The notes: generated by a model not told the origin, from the sequence alone. 64,000 bases of DNA from Vibrio sp. B1FLJ16 (GCF_905175385.1 NZ_HG992750.1:434001-498000); one strand, 5' to 3'; shown: positions 18,229-28,947, counted from the first letter of the stretch. A program made the numbers and translations.

Positions 18229-18258
18229 GCCGACAGAATAATTAAAATCGAATAATTG

Positions 18259-18286
18259 AGAGCCGCATTATGCGGCTCTTTTTTTT
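18259..18286 (+). terminator. Intrinsic terminator after guaC
   Basis: Nine-base perfect arms AGAGCCGCA and TGCGGCTCT with a three-base loop and a run of seven or more T. Confidence 0.95.
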
Positions 18287-18802
18287 GCCTGAATTTTGTG
18301 GACAACGATGAGTTGTAAATAAATCGTGGACGGATTTAACGATACGGCTCTGATGTATTGTCCACTAAAACACAGAGGTGCCCGAAATCATTTGGAGTGA
18401 AAACACTCTTTAATTTCTCTCGTACGTATTTTCTTTCAAAAATCACTCGCGAAAGATCAACGCATCTTTACGTCATGTTAAATTTTTGTTCAATAAGTGA
18501 GATTTTTGTTGTTCTTTTACTAATGTCTAATGTTCCTACCGATAGCAATAAAGGCTTAATAAGCTCAAATCAAAATTAGCCCCATACCTCTTTCTAGTAT
18601 GGCCTCGATGTTTGATGTGGATGTTTGGCTAGATACCTATTCAGCTTTCTTGTTTTCATGAACGAATCAAATCCATTTTTCTTCATTTATGAAATCAATA
18701 AAGGTTCTCGGTAGCACCTAGGATGTATTGGTCGAAGGTCAGGACACCAAGCGAAACTCAGTTGACAGAGTTCAACTTCGAAACATAACAAAGGAAAACT
18801 CA
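18287..18802. other. Intergenic region, no supported gene
   Basis: About 515 bp. A 73-codon open frame at 18358-18579 shows no family features and is probably spurious. An inverted pair GTGGACAA (18298-18305) and TTGTCCAC (18358-18365) with a 52-base spacer is present, but its meaning is unknown. The right end presumably holds the promoter of the DUF3360 gene. Confidence 0.45.
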
Positions 18803-20260
18803 ATGTCTGGCACAGGTAAGACCTTTTACAGGGATATGCGCAAAAAACCGCATGAATTTCAAAACCGAGAAGACTTTCTTAACCATGATTTAACCATCAT
18901 GAGCTTTCGTCGCTGGGGTATTCATTTGCCATCACGTGATTACAGTATTGAAATCGAAGACTGGGTACCCGCATTAGCGGCAACCATTGGTAAAGTGGTT
19001 ATGGTAACCGCCATGGTTTCTGCCTTTGCCGCTCAGTTTGGTTTATCTCCGGAGTTCGTTGCGGAAAACGTGCGTTACGAACTGCTTATTGCGGGCGCAC
19101 TGTTCGTTATCCTGTTTTCTGCAATTCTAAACCCGAACGCAAACTTAGCCGGTACCCACGGTCCAATGATACCGCTGATTCCAATGATTGCAGCAGCAGG
19201 TGGGCATCCACTGGCTCTCGGCTTGATGGTATGTGCGTTTGGTTTAATTCTCGCTTTTACTAAAGGTGGTTCTAAACTCATGACCCTGACTGGAATTGGA
19301 GTTCGAGGTGGGTTGCTGATCTACCTCGGCGCAGTGGGGTTGATCGGACAGATTAATAAGACTGAGGCGTGGGCTGCAAGTACGGACCAAGGTTATATCT
19401 CGTTTGTAGTCATTGGCCTAACGGTTATGGTTTATGCCTACTTAGCCAAGATAAACAAACGTTGGCTGGCTATCCCACTGTGTTCTGCATTAGCGGGTAT
19501 TGTCGCTTATGTGATGGGCGCTGAGTTTGCTTTTACCACTGAGCCAGGGCTGCCTAATTTCAGTCCGTCCTACTGGTGGGGTGAAAATACTGGCTGGCAA
19601 CTAGGCTGGCCAACCCTGGAGCACTTTATTGCCGTGACTCCGTTTGCTCTACTCGCCGTTGCTATGTGGTCTCCTGACTACCTCGGTCATCGTGTTTTTC
19701 AAGAACTTAACTACCCGAAAGAAGCGAAAGGCGTCCTAATGGATGTCGACGACACTATGGTCGGAGCGTCTGTTCGTCAGGGAGTTGGCTCACTATTAGG
19801 TGGTGGTAACCTAGCTTCTTCTTGGGGTACGTATATGATTCCTGCCGCAATTGCCAAACGTCCTATTCCGGGCGGCGCGCTGTTAACTGGTTTAATGTGT
19901 ATTGCCGCGGCAGTAATTGGTTATCCAATGGATCTAGCGATGTGGGAGCCTGTTTTACGCGTTGCGCTGATTGTCGGTGTATTCTTACCACTTCTTGAAG
20001 CGGGTATGCAGATGATCCATAAGCACAAAGATTCACTCAGTGCAGGTATCTGTATTTTTGCCTGTGCATTCGTTAACCCAGTTTTTGGTTGGGCAATAAC
20101 CATGCTGCTGGATAACCTCGGACTTATTGGCGATCATGAGCGTGCAAACGAGCTATCAAGAAAAGACAAATACCTGATTCCTGGTGTTGCTTTTATCGTT
20201 TGTGCTGGTTCCCTTGCCGTCGTGGGTCAGTTGCCGGGTATTCCTGCTCTGATCGGTTAA
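18803..20260 (+). CDS. DUF3360 family membrane transporter
   Basis: Integral membrane protein (about 485 aa) with at least ten hydrophobic helices, matching the uncharacterised DUF3360 family I know mainly from Vibrio and related genera. The stretch NPNANLAGTHGPMIPLIPMI, repeated hydrophobic pairs and overall layout recall the UraA/SLC26 fold, so a nucleobase or anion substrate is plausible but not shown. The longest frame opens at 18728. I prefer ATG 18803 (MSGTGKTFYRDM) because AAGGAAA lies eight bases upstream and the earlier residues look non-coding. Not linked to an operon, although guaC upstream is a purine gene. Confidence 0.8.
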   Translation: MSGTGKTFYRDMRKKPHEFQNREDFLNHDLTIMSFRRWGIHLPSRDYSIEIEDWVPALAATIGKVVMVTAMVSAFAAQFGLSPEFVAENVRYELLIAGALFVILFSAILNPNANLAGTHGPMIPLIPMIAAAGGHPLALGLMVCAFGLILAFTKGGSKLMTLTGIGVRGGLLIYLGAVGLIGQINKTEAWAASTDQGYISFVVIGLTVMVYAYLAKINKRWLAIPLCSALAGIVAYVMGAEFAFTTEPGLPNFSPSYWWGENTGWQLGWPTLEHFIAVTPFALLAVAMWSPDYLGHRVFQELNYPKEAKGVLMDVDDTMVGASVRQGVGSLLGGGNLASSWGTYMIPAAIAKRPIPGGALLTGLMCIAAAVIGYPMDLAMWEPVLRVALIVGVFLPLLEAGMQMIHKHKDSLSAGICIFACAFVNPVFGWAITMLLDNLGLIGDHERANELSRKDKYLIPGVAFIVCAGSLAVVGQLPGIPALIG

Positions 20261-20276
20261 TCGAATCTTGCTCTAT

Positions 20277-20303
20277 AGGCATAGATGGTCACCAACTATG
20301 CCT
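20277..20303 (+). terminator. Hairpin after the DUF3360 gene
   Basis: Arms AGGCATAG and CTATGCCT, extended by an inner TGG/CCA pair, followed by CTTCTC. A modest T content makes it a possible terminator. Confidence 0.55.
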
Positions 20304-20462
20304 CTTCTCATTCCTGTTCCTTTGTGACTCAGTGCTGAAATTTATTCACATCCTGTCAATGCGAGTTTACGAAGATAATGGTGCTTAGAAATTGGAACAA
20401 AAATGCCCGCTAGATCAAATAACTATTGGGCATCGAAAATTACGACTTAGCGAGTGAGTGCA

Positions 20463-20954
20463 TTACTCGTAGTCAGAAGCGTATGTATCTTCGTAAGAGT
20501 GTGAGTAAAACTCGAATAGGTTACCAAACGGGTCTTCTAGATAAACCATTTGCGCTTGTTTAGAGTCATCTTCTGGGTGGTAGCGCATGATGTCCATGCG
20601 AACCTTACCACCAAACTCTTCAACTCGCTTGATTGCTGATTCAAACTGCTCTTTTGGTAGCTGTAGACAGAAGTGGAAAATACCTAGGCGTGAGAAGTCA
20701 ACGTTATGACGCTCTTCACGGTCGACCATTTCGAACAGCTCTACACCGATACCGTCAGTTGTTACCAGGTGAGCGATGTTGAAGCCTTTAAAGCCCTCAC
20801 CAAATACCGCAATACACATACGGCCGATTGCAGATTCGCGTTCCTCGAGAACTTTAGTGTTGTTCATTACAACGCGAAGGCCTAGCGCTTTAGTGTAGAA
20901 CTCTACCGCTTTGTCCATATCGCCAACCATGATACCAACGTGATTCATTTTCAT
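20463..20954 (-). CDS. VOC-superfamily (glyoxalase-like) protein
   Basis: 163-residue protein of the vicinal oxygen chelate fold: the opening MNHVGIMVGDMDKAVEFYTKALGLRVV is the classic first beta-alpha-beta-beta-beta unit, and the second unit ends YLEDPFGNLFEFYSHS with the metal-ligand Glu. Histidine 4 and the late Glu are candidate metal ligands. Family members include glyoxalase I, dioxygenases and resistance proteins; the reaction here is unknown. The start is ATG 20954, with GGAG seven bases upstream, rather than the TTG at 20966. Monocistronic. Confidence 0.85.
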   Translation of the reverse strand: MKMNHVGIMVGDMDKAVEFYTKALGLRVVMNNTKVLEERESAIGRMCIAVFGEGFKGFNIAHLVTTDGIGVELFEMVDREERHNVDFSRLGIFHFCLQLPKEQFESAIKRVEEFGGKVRMDIMRYHPEDDSKQAQMVYLEDPFGNLFEFYSHSYEDTYASDYE

Positions 20955-21403
20955 AACTATCTCCAAAAGCTGATTTGATTATTTGTTTCGTGTCTCGTTT
21001 CGATGTGGAGAAGTATAGGCATGAGGCTATGAAACATGAAATTATCGATAATTATAAAAATAATAATATAAATTTATTGAAAGGTGCATCTAGCTCTTGT
21101 GCAAACAAGTCTAAGTTGGACTTACTTATGTCTAATCTTGAGTTGGCTGCCGTGGCTGACAACACTTCATGCAGCTAATTGGTCGCTTCCCCCTGAGTAA
21201 TTGAAAATTAAATTAGTTTGATGATTAATATGAGGAAATACTAATTGAAAGCCGAATAGCGCTCTATACTGATGGTATCGGTGCGCTGTTAGCGGCTTCT
21301 CTTTCTCTCTTTATGGCATTGAACTTATGTCGCGAAGGAATGAGAAATCCCATCGAATTCTTTACTCATTAATAAGAATATGAGGAATAAAGGGGAACCA
21401 GAA
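20955..21403. promoter_or_regulatory. Divergent promoter region with a 14-bp palindrome
   Basis: 449 bp between the VOC and AI-2E-family genes, very AT rich. A perfect 14-base palindrome AATTATCGATAATT lies at 21040-21053, a plausible operator of a dimeric regulator. A 67-codon frame at 20975-21178 has no recognisable features and I regard it as spurious. Confidence 0.45.
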
Positions 21404-22534
21404 GTGAGTATTTCAAATGAAAACCTAGAAAAAGTCTTAGAGAAGGCGTTCAGTACTTCACTGATAAAATTTTCTGTCATTACGCTTATTGTGATTGTCT
21501 GTTGGTGGGCGTTTTCACCATTTCTTCCTATCTTACTCTGGGCGCTTGTGCTGGCTATTGCGCTTTATCCCCTCGCACTCAGAATTGAGGAGAAACTTGG
21601 TTTGAGTACTGCCCGAACAGCGACATTGGTAGCGGTTGTAGGTGTACTCGTTCTTGGAGTGCCTACTGCTGTGGTCGGTAACTCATTCGCCAACAAAACT
21701 TTGAGTACCATAGAGTCTTATCGTGACGGAACTTTAGTTGTATCCAAACCTGCTGACAGTGTGAAAGACTGGCCATTAGTGGGGGAGCAGGTATACGTAG
21801 CCTGGGATGAAGCGGCTGATGACCTGACAAATTTTGTCGAGAAGCGTCAACCGCAGATAAAAAGTATAGTGAGCTGGTTCGTTAATAGTGCTACCGGCAT
21901 GGCAAAAAGCGTACTCATGTTGATTGGCGCGGTCATTATTGCAGGGATAATGCTTGCTTGGGCAAAACCTGCTGCAAAGTCCTTACGAAAGATCTTCATC
22001 AGCTTTACTGACGAGGTTAAAGGTTCAGAGCTTCATGCTCTCACCACCGCAACGATCAGACAGGTCGCTATCGGCATAATCGGGATCGCATTCTTAACCG
22101 CAATTATATTTGGTGCAGTGGTCGCTTTGTCAGGAGTTCCAGCCGCGGCATTGTTTACGTTGTTGGCGTTGGTTTTCGCGATTGTACAGCTTCCTGTTAC
22201 GGTCATTGCTCTTATCCCTATCGCAATTTTGTGGTCGGGTGATGGTGGAACCGTACACAATGTGATCTTCACTGTATTACTGCTTGCCGCGAGTCTGGTA
22301 GACAACTTTTTGAAACCAATCATTCTTGGAAGAGGATTAGCGGTACCCATGCCAATCATACTCATCGGTGCCGTCGGCGGTATGATATCGGGCGGCATAC
22401 TTGGTATGTTTGTCGGCGCAGCTTTCCTCGCAGCAGGCTATCAGGTCTTTATGCAGTGGGTAGATTCAGAAACCCAACATGTTGAAGAAGTAATAGAAAG
22501 CGCAGAAATGAAAAATAGTGAGCCTAAAGAGTGA
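21404..22534 (+). CDS. AI-2E family transporter (UPF0118)
   Basis: Inner-membrane protein of about 376 aa. Two helices near the N-terminus, a pair beginning about residue 55, a soluble linker of about 90 residues, then five closely spaced helices in the C-terminal half: the layout of the AI-2E exporter family (YdiK, TqsA, PerM). Substrates proposed for the family include autoinducer-2, indole and sodium/protons, so no specific one can be given. I chose GTG 21404, which has AGGGGA eight bases upstream; an in-frame ATG at 21380 lacks a ribosome site. The C-terminal tail is rich in Glu and Lys. Confidence 0.85.
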   Translation: MSISNENLEKVLEKAFSTSLIKFSVITLIVIVCWWAFSPFLPILLWALVLAIALYPLALRIEEKLGLSTARTATLVAVVGVLVLGVPTAVVGNSFANKTLSTIESYRDGTLVVSKPADSVKDWPLVGEQVYVAWDEAADDLTNFVEKRQPQIKSIVSWFVNSATGMAKSVLMLIGAVIIAGIMLAWAKPAAKSLRKIFISFTDEVKGSELHALTTATIRQVAIGIIGIAFLTAIIFGAVVALSGVPAAALFTLLALVFAIVQLPVTVIALIPIAILWSGDGGTVHNVIFTVLLLAASLVDNFLKPIILGRGLAVPMPIILIGAVGGMISGGILGMFVGAAFLAAGYQVFMQWVDSETQHVEEVIESAEMKNSEPKE

Positions 22535-22629
22535 AAACTTAAGCGGGTTGCATACTGAGGAAGTGCTCACATTGTTAACGGTATTAGGGGTTAGTGTCGA
22601 CAGTCGAGCGATGAACCTTATATATCGTT

Positions 22630-23091
22630 TTAAGTCTCTTTTAATACTCCTAGCTGACGCGCTTGATCCAAAGTTATGTGGTTAGATATCAGATTGTGAA
22701 GTGCGGCTTCCGAAAGTTGCAGGACTGGCGCACTGTCACTTGGAGGGGGCACATGAACTTCAATCGAATTATCTTTCTCACTGATACGTGACCATAACTG
22801 ACGGTCAACTATGTAAACATAAGAACCTGAAGAGAGCTCTGGGTGGGCCTTAACCATTAAAGTTAGCCACCAACTGGTTCTGCGTAGTCCTGCTTTACCG
22901 TCAATGACCTCAAGAGGCTGCATCGACTTAGAACGAATTGCTAATTGAGTGGCAATCGATACATCCAATGCTCCGGGGTAGCTTTCGCTAAATGGGTTTT
23001 TAAACAACCCATCGTAAGAGCAAGCCCAGCTATTTGGGCTTGCTAAAGCGATAATGCCAGAAGCAATGCATGTTATTACACGCTTCGTCAT
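22630..23091 (-). CDS. Small exported protein downstream of the alkylsulfatase
   Basis: 153-residue protein with a signal peptide (about 1-23, ending SWA) and then CSYDGLF. No family is recognised. The last 30 residues (VLQLSEAALHNLISNHITLDQARQ, beginning near residue 121) look like the C-terminal end of the neighbouring alkylsulfatase's SCP2 domain (LELTKEALDDVQLGNITLEKA). It could be a detached sterol-carrier-like helper or lipid binder. It follows the sulfatase stop by 8 bp on the same strand, so they are probably co-transcribed. Confidence 0.7.
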   Translation of the reverse strand: MTKRVITCIASGIIALASPNSWACSYDGLFKNPFSESYPGALDVSIATQLAIRSKSMQPLEVIDGKAGLRRTSWWLTLMVKAHPELSSGSYVYIVDRQLWSRISEKDNSIEVHVPPPSDSAPVLQLSEAALHNLISNHITLDQARQLGVLKET

Positions 23092-23099
23092 GAGTTCTC

Positions 23100-25055
23100 C
23101 TAAGGTGTTACTATATTGAACCAGAAGTTGAAGTTATCCAGCATACCGACAAAGTCTTTCAACACGTTAAGATCACCATCGATCTTGATTGTTCCATCTG
23201 CAATCGCCTTCTCTAAGGTAATGTTACCAAGCTGGACATCATCTAACGCCTCTTTAGTCAACTCCAGTGTTGCATCAGGCTTTTCTGCGAGCTTTTTCGT
23301 GTGGTTAAGCACTGAGTTTTCAACATACAAAGAGTATTTTTCATCAAGGTCAGTGAAGTTGAGGTTCATCACAAATGATTTACCAGCAGCTTTATCCGGT
23401 AAGATCCGCACGGCAAGGTAATCGAACAACATTTCTGGTGGCATGTTTTTAATAACGTCAGGCGAAGCAACATTAGTACCACCCGCGCTAGGTGTTCCGT
23501 TTCTCAACTCGTAAGCACCTTGCAAGTACACTGAGCGCCAAGGGCCTGATTCAGCCTGATAGCCCATTTGCTCATAAGCATCAGCTAACAACTCTTTGCC
23601 GTTCACACTATCTGGGTTAGCAAAGACAACATGTTTCATCACTTCAGCTACCCAGCGGTAATTACCTATATCAAAATCGGCTTGCGCTTTCTTAATCGCC
23701 TCAGCTTCACCGCCAATATACTCGACATATTTAACCGCTGCGTCGACAGGTGGCAGGTTGTTCAGATCAGACGGGTTGCCGTCGTACCAGCCCATGTAAC
23801 GCTGATACACTGCGCGGCTGTTATGACGTAACGTTCCGTAGTAGCCTCTTGAGCTCCAGCTCTTGCCAATCTCATCCGGAAACTCAATCATCTCTGAAAT
23901 TTCCGAACCGATGTAACCCTGGTTCATCAAGCGGACAGTCTGGTCGTGAGTGTATTTGTACATGTCACGTTGTTTTTTAAAGTATTTGACGATGTCCTCT
24001 TGTCCCCACATCGGCCAGTGGTGACTTTGGAACTTCACTTCAACGTCATCGCCCCACATATCAATGGTTTCTTGTAAGTAGCTTGACCACTTCAATGCAT
24101 CTCGAACCTGGGCACCACGAAGGGTTAAAATGTTGTGCATTGTGTTAGTGGTATTTTCTGCCATCCACAGAGCTTTTTTATCTGGGAACCAGATGTTCAT
24201 TTCAGTTGGTGCTTCTGTCCCCGGCGTGTATTGGAAAACCATTTTCACGCCATCAATCGTACGTTCTTCGCCAGTTTTCTCGATGATATCTGTTGGCTTA
24301 ATCATTGTGGCTACACCGGTTGAGGTTGTTTGTCCCAAACCTCCGTTTACACCGCCTTTTTCGTTCCTTGGCAGTAGAGCGCCATACATGTAAACCGCTC
24401 GTCGTCCCATCGCGTTACCCGCAATCACGTTTTCGGAGACTGCATGCTCGGTGAAACCATGGGAGGCTACGATAGGAACCTTGCCTGCAATAACGTCTTT
24501 TTCGTCAACAATTCCCCGAACTCCACCAAAATGGTCAATGTGGCTGTGGCTGTAGAAAACGCCGGTTACCGGTCTTTCACCGAGTTGCTGATTAATAAAA
24601 TCAAGTGCAGCTTTCGCCGTTTCTTTAGAGATAAGCGGGTCAAAAACAATCCAGCCAGTGTCGCCTTTGATAAAGGTGATATTGGAGAGATCATATCCGC
24701 GTACTTGGTATATACCGTCGGTCACTTCAAACAGGCCATTAATCATGTTTAATTGGGCGTTACGCCATAAGCTTGGATTGACTGAATCAGGTGCGGGCTT
24801 GTCTGAGCTGATGTATTTTTTATATGCTTCTAGATCCCAGACAACATCACCGTTGTCATTTTTGATGGTTACGACATCTTGTTTAGCGATAAATCCTTTT
24901 TGGGCATCATCAAAGTCCTTTTTGTCACTAAACGGCAAATCTTCTTTTACTTGGTTGTTTACATCTATTGTGGCTTGCGTTGCGTTTTTTGGATCGGATG
25001 CGTTAGCACTAAGCACAACTAGCATAGTCAACCCCAACGTCCCTAGCTGTTTCAT
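23100..25055 (-). CDS. Secreted linear alkylsulfatase (SdsA1-like metallo-beta-lactamase fold)
   Basis: Zinc enzyme that cleaves long-chain primary alkyl sulfates such as SDS to alcohol and sulfate. The mature protein follows a signal peptide (MKQLGTLGLTMLVVLSANAS). The metal motif HSHIDHFGG lies near residue 170, and further conserved His and Asp positions of the family are visible (SHGFTEH, QSHHWPMWG). Domain order is N-terminal MBL, an alkylsulfatase dimerisation segment (near EVMKHVVFANPD), then a C-terminal SCP2-like lipid-binding domain. The frame is open from 25115, but ATG 25055 has AAGGAG eight bases upstream and starts a proper signal peptide. Length about 652 aa, as in SdsA1. Confidence 0.93.
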   Translation of the reverse strand: MKQLGTLGLTMLVVLSANASDPKNATQATIDVNNQVKEDLPFSDKKDFDDAQKGFIAKQDVVTIKNDNGDVVWDLEAYKKYISSDKPAPDSVNPSLWRNAQLNMINGLFEVTDGIYQVRGYDLSNITFIKGDTGWIVFDPLISKETAKAALDFINQQLGERPVTGVFYSHSHIDHFGGVRGIVDEKDVIAGKVPIVASHGFTEHAVSENVIAGNAMGRRAVYMYGALLPRNEKGGVNGGLGQTTSTGVATMIKPTDIIEKTGEERTIDGVKMVFQYTPGTEAPTEMNIWFPDKKALWMAENTTNTMHNILTLRGAQVRDALKWSSYLQETIDMWGDDVEVKFQSHHWPMWGQEDIVKYFKKQRDMYKYTHDQTVRLMNQGYIGSEISEMIEFPDEIGKSWSSRGYYGTLRHNSRAVYQRYMGWYDGNPSDLNNLPPVDAAVKYVEYIGGEAEAIKKAQADFDIGNYRWVAEVMKHVVFANPDSVNGKELLADAYEQMGYQAESGPWRSVYLQGAYELRNGTPSAGGTNVASPDVIKNMPPEMLFDYLAVRILPDKAAGKSFVMNLNFTDLDEKYSLYVENSVLNHTKKLAEKPDATLELTKEALDDVQLGNITLEKAIADGTIKIDGDLNVLKDFVGMLDNFNFWFNIVTP

Positions 25056-25473
25056 GTAATTACTCCTTATAAGCAATTTGCTTAATAAGCATAGTGTAAG
25101 GCTAGTGTTGTGCAATGTTAGAAGTGGTAAAAATATTGATTTAAAGAATAGGACTAATAATCTTTATCCTTTTATTTTTATTGTTGAGCTACGGACATTT
25201 GCCGACTTACGTCAGTTACCTGAAAGATGTATACAGTAAAGATGTCGGGAAACGATGCTTATCCGAATCGTGTTTGTAATCGTTATCACAGATTTACGTG
25301 GTGGAAAACAGAGTCAACTCAAATTAGGTTATGGTGGCATCCTACATCTTGATGTCGTTATATATTATGCTGTTTATAGTTGACTTGGATGCCAAGAATA
25401 TCCTCTCGTAGTAAGACATAATTGACGATGTTGAGTCCCTGAACTGTCATCAATATGGATTAAGAGAGATATC
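25056..25473. other. Intergenic region between divergent genes
   Basis: 418 bp upstream of both the alkylsulfatase (leftward) and an aldo/keto reductase (rightward). AT rich, with no supported ORF. It contains a GACTTACGTCAGTTAC dyad-like stretch at about 25203-25220, but no consensus I recognise. Confidence 0.4.
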
Positions 25474-26487
25474 ATGAACATTAATGATCATGCTCCAATT
25501 GCCCCTTATCAGGCAAATGAAATGCGTTACGACTCAATGCCATATAGACGTTGTGGAAACAGTGGTTTGCTTCTGCCAGCGCTGTCTTTAGGCCTATGGC
25601 ACAACTTTGGCGAATATGACTCGTATGCGAATGCGCGTTTGACCCTTCGTAAGGCATTTGATCTTGGTATTACTCATTTTGACCTGGCGAATAACTACGG
25701 ACCGCCGTATGGTTCTGCTGAAGAAACACTGGGCCGAGTTCTAAATCAGGACTTACAGCGTTATCGTGATGAACTGATTATCTCTACTAAGGCTGGATAT
25801 GATATGTGGCCAGGGCCTTATGGTGTAGGGGGATCTCGTAAGTATCTGGTATCGAGTCTGGATAAGTCACTAAAACGGATGAACCTAGATTATGTAGATA
25901 TCTTTTACCATCATACTCCTGATCCAGATACCCCATTGAAAGAAACAATATCTACTCTGGACATGTTGGTTCGTCAGGGTAAAGCGCTGTATGTCGGCCT
26001 GTCGAATTACTCACCAGATCAAACTCAACAAGCACTGAAATTGTTTGAACAGTTAGGTACGCCATGCCTTATCCACCAAGCAAGATACTCAATGTTCGAT
26101 CGTCATGTAGAAGAAGGCTTGCTTGATACACTCGATCAGGCGGGAGTAGGTATGATTGCATTTTCGCCCTTGGCACAAGGACTATTGTCGGAGAAGTACT
26201 TGAACGGTATTCCCAAGGGATCACGCGCGGATAATCAACGCTCTTATCTGGAACCTCATTTGGTAGAGCAATATCAACCTAAGATTGAAGCGCTGTCGAA
26301 TATTGCGACAGAGAGAGGACAGTCTCTTTCACAAATGGCGCTCGCTTGGTTACTAAATGATCGCCGTGTTTCTTCAGTATTGATTGGTGCCAGTTCTCCT
26401 GAGCAATTATGTGAAAATGTGGCCGCTGTGAAGAGTTTAGAGTTTTCGGAATCAGAGAAAGAACGGATTCAAAGTATTCTTCTTTGA
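25474..26487 (+). CDS. Aldo/keto reductase, YghZ-like
   Basis: NADPH-dependent reductase (337 aa) resembling E. coli YghZ (L-glyceraldehyde 3-phosphate reductase) and voltage-channel beta-subunit-like AKRs. Catalytic Asp/Tyr occur in FDLANNYGPPYGSAEE, the Lys in IISTKAGYDMWPGPYG, and His in FYHHTPDPDTP. The stretch GPPYGSAEE is characteristic of the YghZ group. It lies just upstream of the galactan locus but on the opposite strand to its first GH53 gene, so a functional link is only possible, not shown. Confidence 0.9.
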   Translation: MNINDHAPIAPYQANEMRYDSMPYRRCGNSGLLLPALSLGLWHNFGEYDSYANARLTLRKAFDLGITHFDLANNYGPPYGSAEETLGRVLNQDLQRYRDELIISTKAGYDMWPGPYGVGGSRKYLVSSLDKSLKRMNLDYVDIFYHHTPDPDTPLKETISTLDMLVRQGKALYVGLSNYSPDQTQQALKLFEQLGTPCLIHQARYSMFDRHVEEGLLDTLDQAGVGMIAFSPLAQGLLSEKYLNGIPKGSRADNQRSYLEPHLVEQYQPKIEALSNIATERGQSLSQMALAWLLNDRRVSSVLIGASSPEQLCENVAAVKSLEFSESEKERIQSILL

Positions 26488-26561
26488 AATGAAAATATAG
26501 ATAGTTATTAAAATAGAGAAATGGTTAATTCGAACTATAACTATGTTGCTTCTTTTTAATT

Positions 26562-26587
26562 ATGCCCCTCTAGTCATAGAGGGGCAT
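26562..26587. terminator. Hairpin between convergent genes
   Basis: Eleven-base perfect arms ATGCCCCTCTA and TAGAGGGGCAT with a four-base loop, in the gap where the aldo/keto reductase and the GH53 gene converge. There is no T run on either side, so termination may rely on the stem alone. Confidence 0.6.
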
Positions 26588-26607
26588 GGGTTAAATGCAG
26601 CTTTTAA

Positions 26608-27606
26608 TTATTCAAGGAAAGCATCAAGAGCTTGAGTAGGTTGGCGTGTATTAGGATCCCATGCGCCTAAAGTGTAGCCTTGCCAACTGTATGCCTGAGG
26701 CTCCCAGTATAATATCCCAATGCCTTTGCTTTGATTGACACTACGTACTTTTTTGATCATATCCGCGATAATAGTCTTTGCCTGGGGTTCATCCCAAGGG
26801 ACGCCAATTTCAGTGATCATCACTTCGGTGCCGTAGCGCTCGACCATATCGTTAAGGTTTGAGAGACATTGAGTGTTTGCTTCTTGCCAAGTGAGGCCTG
26901 TAGCGTTCTTAGGATAAGAAGAAGCGCCAATCACATCCCACCAAGCGCTGTTGGATTGTAAGCCATCAAAAATCCAACGGAAATTTGCATTGTCGTGGCA
27001 GTTTGCTAAATGGACAATAACTTTAGCATCAGGGAAAACTTCTTTAGCAGCGTTGCGTCCACTATTAACTAGCCATGCGTAATTGCGCATGTTGCTTGAA
27101 GCCATTCCATCATTCCACAACATCCCGTTGTTGGTTTCATTACCAATTTGAATCCATTTTGGCGTGATACCTGCGGCTTTTAAGGTGTTGAGTGAATCTC
27201 TAGTGTAAGACCATACTTGTCCCATTAAATCTTCGAAGCTTAGTTGCTGCCACGCTGCAGGTTTCCATTGGTTGCCTGGATCGGCCCAAGTGTCGCTATA
27301 ATGGAAATCAATCATCACATCCATATTCGCGTCTTTAGCCCACTGAGCTTTGACGATTACATCATCTAATGAGCTGTAATAACCATCACTTGGGTTAACC
27401 CAAACACGAAGGCGCACTGCGTTCATACCATGGTCGCGTAATATTGAGAGGACATCTTGTCGATAGCCCCAATCGTTATAGAATTCGTAGCCACTGTCTT
27501 CCATCTGAGTTATCCAACTAATATCAGCGCCTTTAATAAATGCGTGAGAATAGCTCGATACTACTAATGAGCTGAAGATAGCTAGTGTTTTTAGGGTATT
27601 ATTCAT
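26608..27606 (-). CDS. ganB: Arabinogalactan endo-beta-1,4-galactanase, GH53 (exported)
   Basis: Endo-acting galactanase (332 aa) that cuts beta-1,4-galactan side chains of pectin. Residues 1-22 are a signal peptide. Acid/base Glu157 lies in IQIGNETNNGM and the nucleophile Glu266 in ITEIGVPW; GADISW at the start of the barrel and MIDFHYSDTWADP are typical GH53 markers. No lipobox, so it is probably periplasmic or secreted, unlike the second GH53 in this locus. It is the last gene after a LacI-type regulator on the same strand, with its own 241-bp leader. Confidence 0.93.
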   Translation of the reverse strand: MNNTLKTLAIFSSLVVSSYSHAFIKGADISWITQMEDSGYEFYNDWGYRQDVLSILRDHGMNAVRLRVWVNPSDGYYSSLDDVIVKAQWAKDANMDVMIDFHYSDTWADPGNQWKPAAWQQLSFEDLMGQVWSYTRDSLNTLKAAGITPKWIQIGNETNNGMLWNDGMASSNMRNYAWLVNSGRNAAKEVFPDAKVIVHLANCHDNANFRWIFDGLQSNSAWWDVIGASSYPKNATGLTWQEANTQCLSNLNDMVERYGTEVMITEIGVPWDEPQAKTIIADMIKKVRSVNQSKGIGILYWEPQAYSWQGYTLGAWDPNTRQPTQALDAFLE

Positions 27607-27629
27607 TGTTTCACCATTTTTATATATTC

Positions 27630-27653
27630 ACGTTATCGTAATTTTAATAACGT
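27630..27653. promoter_or_regulatory. Candidate operator upstream of the GH53 gene
   Basis: Inverted pair ACGTTAT (27630-27636) and ATAACGT (27647-27653) with a ten-base AT-rich spacer, just before the GH53 start. This is a plausible site for the LacI-type regulator next door. Confidence 0.35.
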
Positions 27654-27785
27654 AAACAATATAGCAACGGAGTTTTGTATTGATGTGATATATAAAATGA
27701 TTGGTGAATGTTTTATAAGGTATTTTTCGTGGTTGTGATTGTGGGTAAATTACTTCAGTAAATTTACTTAGATAATTGTGATTAT

Positions 27786-27843
27786 GATCTTTCTACAATT
27801 TTACTGATTTAATTTCATTCTTCCAACGAATTGTAGAAAGATC
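27786..27843. repeat. 15-bp perfect inverted repeat after the LacI-type gene
   Basis: GATCTTTCTACAATT (27786-27800) and its exact complement at 27829-27843, separated by 28 bases. It begins four bases after the regulator's stop codon and lacks a T tract, so it is either a stem-loop processing or termination signal or a remnant of a small repeat. Confidence 0.6.
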
Positions 27844-27847
27844 GATG

Positions 27848-28891
<1,044 letters not shown>

Positions 28892-28947
28892 TTATGCCAA
28901 AGAGCGAGTTTACTGCTCTTTGGCATATAGTTTTATCGATGCAAGTA

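Noticed and set aside
18358..18579. 73-codon ORF after guaC
   Set aside because: No recognisable features or ribosome site; AT-rich intergenic sequence.
20975..21178. 67-codon ORF upstream of the AI-2E-family gene
   Set aside because: Lies in a divergent promoter region and contains a palindrome; composition not coding-like.
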